Positions 7,666 to 16,630 are shown, numbered from the stretch's first letter. The stretch is 64,000 bases of DNA from Peptoniphilus rachelemmaiella (GCF_943169845.1 NZ_CALPBW010000002.1:1-64000), one strand, 5' to 3'. Numbers and translations: made by a program. The notes: generated from the letters alone by a model not told the origin.

Positions 7666-8071
7666 CTATCACCTCGATTAAATTGTACTGGTAGCTTGCT
7701 CGTTCAAAGGGATCTATGGGCAAAGTCTCTTCCTTCTTATATCTAAACTTGCAGGGAACTTTAATAATCTCTTCTTCCTTTTCCCAAACTCGTCCCATGG
7801 CTACTGCCCTTTCCTTTAACATTTGACCTGCCTTATCAAAACTTTCTCTATCTATTATCTTGGGATAGATGTCATTTCCTAAATATTTTTCGTTGGTTAA
7901 GATTCTTTTTACACTTGAGCTGTTTTTCTTGATACCTGCAAGTTCTGCCGACTTTATAAGGGCATTTCCATCAAGATAGTTTTTAAAGATTTTTCTTATA
8001 TTCTCAGCTTCTTTTTCCTGAACTTCTAATCTTCCGTCTCTTATTGTATAGCCATAACATAACCTAGACAT
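7655..8071 (-). CDS. Recombinase-domain protein lacking the catalytic resolvase domain
   Basis: 138 residues that align by eye with the middle Recombinase domain of large serine recombinases ([20 protein letters not shown], then [14 protein letters not shown]). The N-terminal serine catalytic domain and zinc ribbon are absent, and a short C-terminal tail follows. It overlaps the genes on both sides by 8 and 11 bp, which argues for a maintained coupled gene rather than debris. Similar short middle genes are known in clostridial and streptococcal serine recombinase trios and may act as accessory DNA-binding subunits; this role is inferred. Confidence 0.75.
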   Translation of the reverse strand: MSRLCYGYTIRDGRLEVQEKEAENIRKIFKNYLDGNALIKSAELAGIKKNSSSVKRILTNEKYLGNDIYPKIIDRESFDKAGQMLKERAVAMGRVWEKEEEIIKVPCKFRYKKEETLPIDPFERASYQYNLIEVIDDE

Positions 8072-9626
8072 CTTCTTTCACTTCCTCTCTTAATACAAGT
8101 CCACACTTTAAATGAAAATCAAGAGTCTCTCTATCGACAACTTGAATGTGGTCAATGATTTCTTCAAACAAGTCATCTTCAAAGTGATCTATCATTTCAC
8201 TTTTTCCTAAGATTCCTATTAACTTTTCAAGCTCTCTTATTTCTTCATCATTCCCAAGGATGGCTTTTTTGCTTCTCTCCTTTTCCATGAGTAGATAACT
8301 TTCTTCACTTGAAATCTCACTGCTTTCTTTTGCGTAAATACTTGCATCTAAAACTCCCGAAGTTATTAGTTTGCTTAGAACCTCTTTTCTTTCCTTTAAT
8401 TTTTCTAAGCCTTCTTCTATTTTATTTATCTTCGTAACTTCCCCCTTGCTGTCCACTCTCTTTAGTGTTTCTAAGAGTGGCATTAGAATTCTATCTTTTC
8501 CAAAGACTAGCTTGTTTACTAAAGTCACAAATGCTAGTTTTATGTCCTTGTCTTTAATAAACTTCATAGAACACTTATTAATATCTTTTAGGTGTTCACT
8601 ACAAGTCCAAGCTATATATTTTTCTTTTCCATTATAGTGATGCCTTCTTTTAAAGGTTGAACCACACTCGCCACACTTTATTTTCCCTGATAGGCTATAT
8701 CTATTTTGATATCTTTTGGTGTTTTCTCCATTTCCTTTTGCTATAGCCCTTATCTTTATTAGGTCTTGAACTTTCTCAAAGTCCTCTCTACTTACAATGG
8801 CTTCATGGTTATCTATAATCTTATACTGGTCTTCCTCTCCCTTATTTTTATGTCTATTATAATTTTCATCTGTATAAGTCTTTTGGTAGATGACATCGCC
8901 TATATATTTTTCATTTTTTAAGATTCCATTTATAGTCGACCCATGCCATTTTGCTCCTTTTTGTCCTTTAATCTTTCTTTTATTTAAGTCATCTGCTATT
9001 TTGTGAGTTCCCTTACCTGAGAGATACTGTTCAAATATTTCTTTTATGATTTTTCCTTCTTCTTCATTCACTACCATCTTTCCGTCTATATTCTCATAGC
9101 CATAGGGTAGGCTTGATATAATAAAAGTTCCATTTTGAAATCTTTTCTTTATGGACCATTTGTTATTTTCTGATATAGACCTGGATTCACTTTCTGCAAG
9201 GGATGAAAGTATGGATAACATCAACTCACTTTCCATGGTTCTTGTATCAATGTTTTCTTTTTCAAAATAGATACCAATGTTTAAATCAAGGAGTCTTCTT
9301 ACGATTTCCAAACAGTCTGTTGTGTTTCTTGCAAGTCTTGAGATGGATTTAGTTAGGATAAAGTCTATTTTTCTGTCTTCACAGTCTTTTAATATTTTTA
9401 GAAGTCCATCCCTACATTCTTTTTTTGTTCCAGTGATGCCTTCATCAAAGTATAAACCTGCAAATGTATATGATTTATTTTCTGTTATCATCTTTTCGTA
9501 GTGTGCTTTTTGCGTTTTAAGACTCACAAGCTGAGCTTCCTCATCTGTCGATACTCTTGCATAGGCAGCAACTCTTAATGTAGATTCTTCTTTTTGATTT
9601 GCTTCTATTTTTGTTATCTTTTTCAT
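8064..9626 (-). CDS. Large serine recombinase, first of a trio
   Basis: 520 residues from the ATG at 9626, which has GAGGTGAG just upstream; an in-frame ATG at 9680 lacks such a site. [15 protein letters not shown] holds the catalytic serine, FILTKSISRLARNT the active-site arginines. The Recombinase domain (PYGYENIDGK to NEKYIGD) and a zinc ribbon (CGECGSTFKRR ... WTCSEH ... C) follow, then a coiled coil. It is related to but clearly different from the enzyme at 6106. It probably works with that enzyme in integration or excision of the island. Confidence 0.9.
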   Translation of the reverse strand: MKKITKIEANQKEESTLRVAAYARVSTDEEAQLVSLKTQKAHYEKMITENKSYTFAGLYFDEGITGTKKECRDGLLKILKDCEDRKIDFILTKSISRLARNTTDCLEIVRRLLDLNIGIYFEKENIDTRTMESELMLSILSSLAESESRSISENNKWSIKKRFQNGTFIISSLPYGYENIDGKMVVNEEEGKIIKEIFEQYLSGKGTHKIADDLNKRKIKGQKGAKWHGSTINGILKNEKYIGDVIYQKTYTDENYNRHKNKGEEDQYKIIDNHEAIVSREDFEKVQDLIKIRAIAKGNGENTKRYQNRYSLSGKIKCGECGSTFKRRHHYNGKEKYIAWTCSEHLKDINKCSMKFIKDKDIKLAFVTLVNKLVFGKDRILMPLLETLKRVDSKGEVTKINKIEEGLEKLKERKEVLSKLITSGVLDASIYAKESSEISSEESYLLMEKERSKKAILGNDEEIRELEKLIGILGKSEMIDHFEDDLFEEIIDHIQVVDRETLDFHLKCGLVLREEVKEDV

Positions 9627-9683
9627 CGTCTCACCTCTCTCTCTTAGTGCTATATTCCCGTACAAATGAGTATATATCAAGTC

Positions 9684-9893
9684 TTATAGCATTAATTCTG
9701 AAAGAATAGGTCTGAATTTTTTAATGTTTTCTCTCCTGATTTTCCTATATTCTTCAAGGCTAATTTCATCTAAAAGAAATAGGTCTTGGATAAATTTATC
9801 CGATAGATAGAAATTAAGCTCTGCCTTTAAATCCATTTCAGTATATTCAGTTTTTAAAATTTCTTTTCTACCTTCAAACTTTTCTACTCTCAT
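9684..9893 (-). CDS. Small conserved-type protein upstream of the recombinases
   Basis: 69 residues, with AGGAGGTGGAGT before the ATG. The C-terminal half, FLLDEISLEEYRKIRRENIKK then FRPILSELM, resembles short helical (SHOCT-like) segments in proteins encoded next to serine recombinases on Firmicute elements. Gene position (58 bp before the first recombinase) suggests a partner such as a directionality factor, but nothing in the sequence proves it. Confidence 0.6.
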   Translation of the reverse strand: MRVEKFEGRKEILKTEYTEMDLKAELNFYLSDKFIQDLFLLDEISLEEYRKIRRENIKKFRPILSELML

Positions 9894-10054
9894 ACTCCAC
9901 CTCCTATATCACAGGCAAAGAAATTAAGGTTATTTTTAACCCTAATTTTCTTTCCTCTATATTTCTTAAGACAAAGGGAGTGTTTTTGAGTAAAGTTTAT
10001 AATCTCTAACATATGTAAAGAGAAATATGGCGTTAGAAAGGTAGGCATAAAAAT

Positions 10055-10088
10055 AAAAGGTCATAATTTTGGAAAATTACAACCTTTT
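10055..10088. terminator. Imperfect hairpin, probable terminator of the ABC/XRE operon
   Basis: AAAAGGT-CATAATTTT pairs with AAAATTA-CAACCTTTT around GG. On the minus strand it is followed by a TTTTATTTTTAT tract; a T-run also exists on the plus strand. Confidence 0.6.
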
Positions 10089-10109
10089 TGTCTAATAGCA
10101 GTTATTTAA

Positions 10110-11213
10110 TTATAGAGAGTATATTTCTCTAACCTTATCAACTAAGAACTTTACCTTCCCTTCAGAAATAATTCCTTTAAAGTTTTCATTATTCGCTATT
10201 GCTTCTATATAAAAGCGAACAATCATATCGTCACTTCTATTTGGATTTGTAGGTAATAATAAATTTTCATCAAGCCATTCATCTATTTGATTAAAATACT
10301 CATCGCCTCTTATCTTAAACGATTTTTCCTTGCTCTCTATTAGTAGGTTGAGTAATTTTTCTACATATTGACTAGCGATTTTTGGGTTATTATCTTCAAT
10401 ATAGTGCGTTGCCAAGGATAAATAGAAGTTTAAAACGATAGAAATATTTAGTTCCATGAGATTAAAAGTTTCTATTAAATCCTCCACTCTCTCCAATGTT
10501 TCAACCCAATCGTCATTATTCAAACTACTCTTCATCATAAGAAGGGTGATTAAATCAATTATGTTCTTATAAATCATTACTTGTAGTTTTTGATCTACTT
10601 CATTATCCTTCTTCGTTTTTAAATAAGCTGAAGCCACCAAACAATCTTTCGATATAGATAGCATGTCAGAAGATGGTAAAATATTTAACGCTTCTTCTGA
10701 TTTTCCTAAACTAATCAGGCAAGCTGCCCTCAAGCTCAATGATTGTTCTTTAAGTATAGGATCTTTCGAATCCTCACGCACTCTCTTTAGTATATGATTT
10801 GCGTATTCGAGATATTCCTCTTTCTTGGTAGTGTCAGTTGCTAAACCACAGTGGTTCAAAATAAACAAAGCCATATAGTATAGGAGTTCAAAGCAAGAAT
10901 AGTATTGTTTAATTTTAATTTTTATATCTTCTAGGATACTATCCATACCTGCGTCAGTGACACGATTTTCTAAATCTATATAAAATTTTTGAATTTGAAC
11001 TGAAGATAAATCTGGGTCATATCCTATTAATTCATCCACACTTATATTAAAAAAAGTGGCAAGTTTTGGTAGAAGTAAAATATCTGGATGGCTTTGACCT
11101 GTCTCCCATTTTGATACGGATGCCTTTGTTACCATCATGAATTCTGCTAATTCTTCCTGAGTTATGCCTCTTTCTTTTCGCTTCTGAAGAATATTTTCTC
11201 CAATTTTTAGCAT
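10110..11213 (-). CDS. XRE-family regulator with a long helical-repeat C-terminal domain
   Basis: 367 residues. Residues 1-65 form a Cro/CI-type helix-turn-helix (RGITQEELAEFMMVTKASVS) with the usual ISVDELIGYDP end. The remaining 300 residues are alpha-helical and read like TPR-type repeats, the layout of Rgg/PlcR-like or other peptide-responsive regulators. It is the last gene of a four-gene operon, 13 bp after the ABC permease, with GGAGGTAAAATATC before the ATG. A role in controlling the neighbouring transporter in response to a peptide is an inference. Confidence 0.75.
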   Translation of the reverse strand: MLKIGENILQKRKERGITQEELAEFMMVTKASVSKWETGQSHPDILLLPKLATFFNISVDELIGYDPDLSSVQIQKFYIDLENRVTDAGMDSILEDIKIKIKQYYSCFELLYYMALFILNHCGLATDTTKKEEYLEYANHILKRVREDSKDPILKEQSLSLRAACLISLGKSEEALNILPSSDMLSISKDCLVASAYLKTKKDNEVDQKLQVMIYKNIIDLITLLMMKSSLNNDDWVETLERVEDLIETFNLMELNISIVLNFYLSLATHYIEDNNPKIASQYVEKLLNLLIESKEKSFKIRGDEYFNQIDEWLDENLLLPTNPNRSDDMIVRFYIEAIANNENFKGIISEGKVKFLVDKVREIYSL

Positions 11214-11226
11214 GATATTTTACCTC

Positions 11227-11994
11227 CTAACTGATTTGCTTTTTGTTTATTATAGCAATCGAAATTACGATACACAGTATAAGCAAAATACTGCCCGTAA
11301 TAATCGGTACATAGTAGTCATCATATCCAATTCCTTTTATAAGGTTCACAGGCTTACCTATTAATGCGATAGGCATGTACTTAACAATTTCATCTCGAAT
11401 AGATAATATAAGTTGAATCACAATCCCAGCAGTCGTTAATATTAATGTACCTATAACATTTCCTGAAATCACTCCAGCTAATGTCTCTAAGGATATTAAA
11501 AATAAGCCAAATATAAAAGGAAGCAAGGCTGCCATAAGTATATTTCTAATAGGAAATGAAATCCCGAAAAAGTACTTTGTGTAGAGATAAGTTAGTATAA
11601 ATGAGCAAAAGTAAGCCAAAAACCACAAAATGAAATTGTAAAAAATCTTCGATAGCACAACTTGATACCTTGGGAGTCCCTTAGATAGCAAATTAATCAA
11701 GGTTCCTTTTTGGAATTCATTGGCCATTTGTGTACTTAGTATAATGGCTAATCCAAACATTCCTATTTGACTAATATTTTTAAAGAATTGTGTCCAAGAG
11801 TCAATTTCTGATGGTGGTGCTACGTTAATATCTATATTTCCTGTAGCTATGGATTGAAGTATCATAGGAGTTAATTTTGCTGTCAAAGGACTTATTAACC
11901 CGATGAACAAGAACAGGATAAAGGTAGAAGTCATTTTTTTAGTCCTTGCACCTTCAATAGCTTCTTTCTTTAATAGAGATAAAAATATCCTCAT
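11227..11994 (-). CDS. ABC-2-type transporter permease
   Basis: 255 residues with about six membrane spans. An N-terminal LLKKEAIEGARTKK segment before span 1 is typical of ABC-2 permeases that pair with a separate ATPase. Its start overlaps the ATPase stop (ATGA), so the two are translated together. Transporters of this type with a PLDc_N peptide and a regulator often export or give protection against antimicrobial peptides; the substrate here is unknown. Confidence 0.8.
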   Translation of the reverse strand: MRIFLSLLKKEAIEGARTKKMTSTFILFLFIGLISPLTAKLTPMILQSIATGNIDINVAPPSEIDSWTQFFKNISQIGMFGLAIILSTQMANEFQKGTLINLLSKGLPRYQVVLSKIFYNFILWFLAYFCSFILTYLYTKYFFGISFPIRNILMAALLPFIFGLFLISLETLAGVISGNVIGTLILTTAGIVIQLILSIRDEIVKYMPIALIGKPVNLIKGIGYDDYYVPIITGSILLILCIVISIAIINKKQIS

Positions 11995-12905
11995 GCTTTC
12001 GTCACCTCCAGAAAAATATTTTCTAATGTAGGTTCTTCTATTTTTATTTCTAGAGGAAATATGTTTAACTTATATAGCTCATATAAAATATCGAGGTCTT
12101 TTAGTTGATTGTCTTCATCTGTTAAGTACAGAGTATCTCCTTTTTCATTAATTACCAGATTTGAAAATTTATCTAGTGACTTAAATCCCTTTAGTTCTTC
12201 ATTCGACCTAAATCTGATTTTAATTGTGTTTTTCCTCTTTATATTCTTAAGTTCATCTATTGAACCTTCCAGTACATTTTTCCCTTTATCAAGCACCACT
12301 ACATGATCACAAATCGCTTCAACATCCGATAAAATATGTGTGGAAAAAATAACAGTTGTAGAGTCTTTTATCTTTAATATGATGTCTAAGATCTCTTTTC
12401 TTCCAAGTGGATCGAGGGCAGAAGTGGGTTCATCACATATTAGTAGTTTAGGACTATTTAACAAGGCTTGGGCAATACCCAAGCGCTGTTTCATACCTCT
12501 AGAATAGCCACTAATTCTTTTATTGACATCTCTTAATCCCACCAATTCTAAAAGTTCCTCGCTCTTGTTTTTGATTTCATTTTTGCTAAGACCAGTTATA
12601 GACCCACATAAATTGAGATATTCTTTTGCAGTCATATAGCCATAAAATTCAGGGACATCTGGAAGATACCCGATAAATCGATTGGTTTTTGACTGACCAA
12701 AGCCAACTTTTTCTCCAAACACTTCAATGGAACCTTCATCAATTTTCAAAAATCCTAAAATCATTTTCATTGTCGTTGTTTTTCCAGCACCGTTTTTTCC
12801 TAAAAAACCAAATATTGTATTTTCAGGAATGGACATGGATAACCCATTAATAATCGTATTTTTCCCAAAGGATTTATGAAGATTGTCAATTTTTAGCGCT
12901 TCCAT
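11991..12905 (-). CDS. ABC transporter ATP-binding protein
   Basis: 304 residues with all motor motifs: Walker A GKNGAGKTT (about 38-46), Q-loop region YLPDVPEFYG, signature SGYSRGMKQR, Walker B LLICDEPTSALDP and the switch histidine in FSTHIL. The C-terminal 80 residues form the accessory domain common in bacitracin/lantibiotic-type ABC ATPases. It drives the permease encoded next and overlaps the preceding small gene by one base. Confidence 0.9.
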   Translation of the reverse strand: MEALKIDNLHKSFGKNTIINGLSMSIPENTIFGFLGKNGAGKTTTMKMILGFLKIDEGSIEVFGEKVGFGQSKTNRFIGYLPDVPEFYGYMTAKEYLNLCGSITGLSKNEIKNKSEELLELVGLRDVNKRISGYSRGMKQRLGIAQALLNSPKLLICDEPTSALDPLGRKEILDIILKIKDSTTVIFSTHILSDVEAICDHVVVLDKGKNVLEGSIDELKNIKRKNTIKIRFRSNEELKGFKSLDKFSNLVINEKGDTLYLTDEDNQLKDLDILYELYKLNIFPLEIKIEEPTLENIFLEVTKA

Positions 12906-13105
12906 TATTCGTCCTCCCTACCTATTGTTAAGTATAAGATAGGTCCAATAATTTGAATAAAAACAACTATTAAAATCCACATAGTTCTGCTTCCAAATTT
13001 ATATCTATCGTGTTTTAAAACATGTGTTAAGGAATAAATCATAAGTCCAATTTCTAAAATAATAATAGGTATAAGTATCGGTAAATATTCTCTAATGATA
13101 TCCAT
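12905..13105 (-). CDS. PLDc_N-domain small membrane protein
   Basis: 66 residues with two membrane helices and the PLDc_N signature: a Y-KFGSRTMWILIVVFIQIIGPILY segment followed by the conserved polar GREDE end. Proteins of this type commonly accompany ABC transporters in Firmicutes. It is first in the operon, with AAAGGAGGGC 6 bp before the ATG and a promoter at 13131-13160. Confidence 0.8.
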   Translation of the reverse strand: MDIIREYLPILIPIIILEIGLMIYSLTHVLKHDRYKFGSRTMWILIVVFIQIIGPILYLTIGREDE

Positions 13106-13130
13106 TTTAAGCCCTCCTTTATTTGTGTAT

Positions 13131-13160
13131 ATCTTAGCATTTTATTAAATCAACTATCAA
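13131..13160 (-). promoter_or_regulatory. Promoter of the ABC/XRE operon
   Basis: On the minus strand: -35 TTGATA (13155-13160), an 18-bp spacer, and -10 TAAGAT (13131-13136). About 25 bp separate the -10 box from the start codon of the first gene. Confidence 0.6.
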
Positions 13161-13584
13161 GAAACCATTAGTAAACTTATTCTATTTTTATCAACTTTAA
13201 AGAAACTATATTTTGTTTTATGAGGAATGAATACATCATTTATTGTATGCCATCAAGTCGTAGTGCATCCTTTTCATATATTACAATAGATATTGTTTCT
13301 GCTTTTGCTACATTCCCATTACAGAAACTTTCCCGATACTATGGATTCTGATGGCTTCTCACTATTAGTTGTTAACACTGAATCGGTAATGAGGTCTCAC
13401 GAGATAAGTCATAAAAAAATAGCCTGCACCAAAATCGGCACAGGCTTCTTACTTAAATATTAAAATAGTTGGTTCACTCTTTTCTGAACAGTATAATGAT
13501 CATATCCAGCTTGAGTTAATCTCCTTTTTCTTTCTTCCCCATTTCCCCATTTCCCCATTTTCCACTTATAACTTCTCTAGCTAA
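13161..13584. other. Intergenic stretch with no supported gene
   Basis: About 420 bp separating the ABC operon from the lysis remnants. It contains the terminator at 13413-13446 and a short run of atttcccc-like units near 13536-13560. I see no frame with a credible product. Confidence 0.5.
13413..13446 (-). terminator. Terminator downstream of the amidase remnant
   Basis: AGCCTG-CACC pairs with GGCACAGGCT. On the minus strand the stem is followed by ATTTTTTTAT. Confidence 0.7.
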
Positions 13585-14276
13585 TTAGTCGATTGTTTTT
13601 CCAACTGGATAAACCATCTTGCCATTAGCATCGAATACTTTTAATCTGAATCTATCTGCACATCTTTTTGCATTAGCTAGATTTCTAAATGCACCTTTCT
13701 GGCTTTTTACATCAGACCAAGATTTTCTGACTCTATATAGTCCATTTGTTGGTTTACTAACAGTCTTATTGCCTCTTAGTCTTTTATTGACCTCATTTGC
13801 TATATAAGGAAACTTACTGCCAAGATATGTCCCTGGACAATTTGTATTGGAATACCATTCATGTTTTTGAAGAACACCATCCTTACCTCCAGTATAGGTG
13901 CAAGGATAGATTCCATTTCTTCTACAGATGTCTGTCACTAAATCAATTAGTCTATTTAAAACGCAATCAGAAACAACCACTGAGGTCCTCTCGTAGAGTT
14001 CTCTACTTCAATTGTGACTGCTCTATTGTCATACCAGGAAGATGAGGTTGTCCAGGCTCTATTGGCCTCATCAACACCTAAAACAATTACTCCATCGGAT
14101 CCTAAATTGTAGTTAGCTGATGCTCGCCTTGCTCTTGGCACAAATACGCATGCAAGATTTCTACAGTTTATAACTCCAGCTGCGTGGTGGATTGCTATTT
14201 TAGTAATCTTTTGATTTCTTCTACCACTATGGTTAGGCGAAAGAATTGTTGCTTGTACTAATGGACTATTACTCAT
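13585..14276 (-). pseudogene. N-acetylmuramoyl-L-alanine amidase (phage endolysin type), frameshifted
   Basis: The first part (from ATG 14276) is an Amidase_2 domain: KIAIHHAAG with the zinc histidine, YNLGSDG and AVTIEVENSTRGPQW. At about 13977 one base is missing: the frame runs out after PQWLFLIAF, while the next frame continues naturally as VVSDCVLNRLIDLVTDIC, then HEWYSNTNCPG (second zinc histidine region) and a C-terminal YRVRKSWSDVKSQKG repeat-like wall-binding end. Restoring one G in TGG-GTT would give about 230 intact residues. The enzyme would cleave the amide bond between muramic acid and the stem peptide. It may be a true mutation or a sequencing error. Confidence 0.8.
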
Positions 14277-14408
14277 TTATTTTTCCTCCTTGAATTGTTT
14301 TAATATATCTTTTAATTTTTCTGGTATTGGCAAACCTAAAGCTACAGAACTTTCCAAAATAAAAATACCCTCCTTACTGGTTTGTCCAGTAAAGATGGTA
14401 CATATCAT
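14277..14408 (-). pseudogene. 3' end of a phage-type holin gene
   Basis: A 43-codon frame, stop one base before the amidase start, ending EGIFILESSVALGLPIPEKL then KDILKQFKEEK. This is the usual cytoplasmic C-terminus of TcdE/Cph1-like holins (N/E-G-I-x-I-L-E-N-x-x-x-x-G-x-P-I-P-x-x-L). The membrane-spanning N-terminal part is missing; a stop codon precedes the fragment. With the amidase it forms a decayed holin-endolysin cassette. Confidence 0.65.
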
Positions 14409-14491
14409 TTTTGGCTAGCTATTTTTTTTATATTTTATAGGTCTATTCTGTCCACTCTCCCTATAAATATCTATTCTGTCTACACACCCCT

Positions 14492-14524
<33 letters not shown>

Positions 14525-14609
14525 GTTTTTCTAATAGAAAAATGGCTTTTAAGAGTTCTTTTGAAAATCCTAAAAGGCATTGATTTCAGCACTTTTATAG
14601 CTTGTTATT

Positions 14610-14711
14610 CTATTTTCTTGACATCAATACTACAGTCTCCATCGGCAACCTATGGGGAAACATGTCGACGGGGATAAGGGACTCTATATGGAATTGTTCT
14701 TTTAAATAGTA
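14610..14711 (-). pseudogene. Diverged 3' tail of a second rlmD gene
   Basis: The minus strand encodes YYLKEQFHIESLIPVDMFPH then RLPMETVVLMSRK and a TAG stop. It matches the end of the living RlmD (LLKEQFYIEALTPIDMFPHT ... VECVAVLRRK) at both protein and DNA level, but with different codons. It is thus a tail from another species' rlmD, carried by a mobile element to replace the target's own 3' end. It stops one base short of the signal peptidase stop codon. Confidence 0.8.
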
Positions 14712-14712
14712 T

Positions 14713-15282
14713 TCAATTAAAATGTCTTGTTTTTCTTAAGGGGAAAACTCTATAACTCACTTTACCTACGACATTCTTAAAAGGAACGTCGCCAAAAGTT
14801 CTACTATCAATGCTTCCTCCGGGCTCCCTATTATCGCCAACGACAAACAGTTCATCATCCGAAATAGTATGCGGCCCGGCCAAATGAATTGCCTCGGTGT
14901 ACATACCATCTTCGATGTATGCTTCATTTAGAGGTGTGTCGTTAATATATATCTTGCCTTCTTCTATGCTTATCTTATCACCCGGTAAGCCTATTACTCT
15001 TTTAATGTATAATTTTTTATTATCTTTAGTCGGAGGAGAGAAAATAATAATGTCTCCCCTCGTGTATTTATTAGGGTTGATGATATTTTCGTATTTTTTG
15101 ACAATTAATAAGTCTCGATCTTCAAAGGTAGGATACATAGAACTTCCGTCAACACGAGCAGCCTGAAAAATAAAGGTTCTTATGAATAGGGCCAACAAGA
15201 ACGCTGCTACTATGCATAAAGCCCACTCTCTTAGATTTCTTGCTATATTCGTATTATTAGTAGTGTAAAACATTTTTTTCAT
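14713..15282 (-). CDS. lepB: Type I signal peptidase
   Basis: 189 residues from the ATG at 15282, preceded by GGGAG; a frame extension to 15339 lacks a good site. One N-terminal membrane anchor (about residues 21-42) is followed by box B with the catalytic serine (SSMYPT), box D with the general-base lysine (KRVIGLPGD) and box E (GDNREPGGSIDSRTFG). The enzyme cuts signal peptides from exported proteins on the outer membrane face. It lies between two rlmD 3' ends and is lower in G+C than the core genes, so it appears to be acquired cargo that may serve as a second, specialised signal peptidase. Confidence 0.88.
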   Translation of the reverse strand: MKKMFYTTNNTNIARNLREWALCIVAAFLLALFIRTFIFQAARVDGSSMYPTFEDRDLLIVKKYENIINPNKYTRGDIIIFSPPTKDNKKLYIKRVIGLPGDKISIEEGKIYINDTPLNEAYIEDGMYTEAIHLAGPHTISDDELFVVGDNREPGGSIDSRTFGDVPFKNVVGKVSYRVFPLRKTRHFN

Positions 15283-15355
15283 TATTCGTCTCCCTACTAT
15301 GGCTTCGTTTCGCTTTTTAACTGTCACAAAATAGTTCACACATTCGAGTGACCCT

Positions 15356-16630
15356 TTATTTTCTCCTTAACACCGCCACACACTCTACTGCCGCTGTATG
15401 GGGAAACATGTCGATGGGGGTGAGGGCTTCAATATAGAATTGTTCCTTTAACAGGGCCAGATCTCGCGCCAGGGTGGATGGATTGCAGCTGACATAGATC
15501 ATGGTTTCAGGATTCGCTTTAATGGCACCTTCGACGACCATGGGATCGAGCCCGGCCCGCGGTGGATCCACGACGAGGACGTCCACCTGCTCCTCTTCGG
15601 CGATGCGGGGCATGATTTTTTCCGCCGCACCGGCGATGTAGCGCACATTGTTGACGCCGTTTTTCTCCGCCGTCTTCCGCGCGTAATCCACGGAGGCTTC
15701 GGCGTATTCGTTGGCCACCACGGCCGCAGCCTGTTCGCTCAAAGGCAGAGTGATGGTGCCGATGCCGGCGTATAGCTCCACCACATTCTTGCCCGGCTCA
15801 ACATTGCTCACCACGTTGTCGATAATGGCTTCGGCGCCCATGGGGTTCACCTGAAAGAAATTGGAGCCGAAGATGCCGTAGTCGTAGCCGGCCAAGGTTT
15901 CGGTGATTTCTTTCTTCCCGTAAAGGTGCTCCATCTTTCTGCCGTAGTGGAAGCGGGGATTGGTGTTTTTCGTGTAGTACAAGCTGTCCACCCCGGCTTC
16001 CAGGGCAAAGGCCACGGCGCCGTGAAGGAGGTTGTCCTTCATGTCCTTGGGTCCGGACAAAATCACCATGCTCTCGCCCCGGCGGGTGGTGCGAATGCCC
16101 ACGAGGGCCACATCATCCAGCCACTTTTCCCCCTGCATGGCGGCTAAAATTTCGTTGGCTCTATCCGTCTGCATTAGGCAACGCTTTATGGAAATAACTT
16201 CGCCGCCTTTGCCGTAGAGGGTGAGCTTTCTGTCTTTCACGTGAAACTGCATGTGGTTGCGGTAGCCCGTGCTCTCGCCACGCGTAGTGACGGGATCCAC
16301 GGCCACAGCCACATCGCCGATACGGGATAAGGCATCGGCCACCCGACGCCGCTTCCAATTCAGCTCCTCTTTTCGGTCCAGGGACAAAAAGGCGCAGCCA
16401 TTGCAGTTCGTGTAGGGACAGGGATTTTTCACGCGGTAAGGGGATTTTTTCTCGTAGGATGTAATCTCTCCTTCGAAAAAGCGCTTCTTCTTTTTTACGA
16501 TGGTCACATCCACCACGTCGCCGATTTCCCCGCCGTCTAAAAAAACCACGGCACCGTCGGCTTTGCCCATGCCTCGTCCCCGATAGTCGTAGTCCGTAAT
16601 TGCGAGGCGCACCTTGTCGAAGACTTCCAT
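15356..16630 (-). CDS. rlmD: 23S rRNA (uracil-C5)-methyltransferase, RlmD/RlmCD type
   Basis: 424 residues: N-terminal TRAM RNA-binding domain, iron-sulfur cysteines C71, C76, C79 and C151 (CPYTNCNGC plus a later C), then the SAM-binding domain with FFQVNPMGAE, ELYAGIGT, DPPRAGL and the catalytic cysteine C382 in YVSCNPSTLARDL. It methylates uridines of 23S rRNA using S-adenosylmethionine. The start overlaps the cvfB stop by one base. Its last codons are the target into which the 1.7-15.3 kb island inserted; the gene itself remains complete, ending VECVAVLRRK. Confidence 0.92.
   Translation of the reverse strand: MEVFDKVRLAITDYDYRGRGMGKADGAVVFLDGGEIGDVVDVTIVKKKKRFFEGEITSYEKKSPYRVKNPCPYTNCNGCAFLSLDRKEELNWKRRRVADALSRIGDVAVAVDPVTTRGESTGYRNHMQFHVKDRKLTLYGKGGEVISIKRCLMQTDRANEILAAMQGEKWLDDVALVGIRTTRRGESMVILSGPKDMKDNLLHGAVAFALEAGVDSLYYTKNTNPRFHYGRKMEHLYGKKEITETLAGYDYGIFGSNFFQVNPMGAEAIIDNVVSNVEPGKNVVELYAGIGTITLPLSEQAAAVVANEYAEASVDYARKTAEKNGVNNVRYIAGAAEKIMPRIAEEEQVDVLVVDPPRAGLDPMVVEGAIKANPETMIYVSCNPSTLARDLALLKEQFYIEALTPIDMFPHTAAVECVAVLRRK

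Noticed and set aside
9627..9680. Upstream start of the first serine recombinase at 9680
   Set aside because: The 18 extra residues lack homology to the family N-terminus, and the ATG at 9626 has a clear GAGGTGAG site.
13536..13560. Short atttcccc-like tandem units
   Set aside because: Only three imperfect 8-bp units; no evidence of function.
14541..14581. Inverted repeat AATGGCTTTTAAGA / TCCTAAAAGGCATT near the holin remnant
   Set aside because: Twelve of fourteen positions pair but no T-run follows on either strand, so a terminator cannot be claimed.
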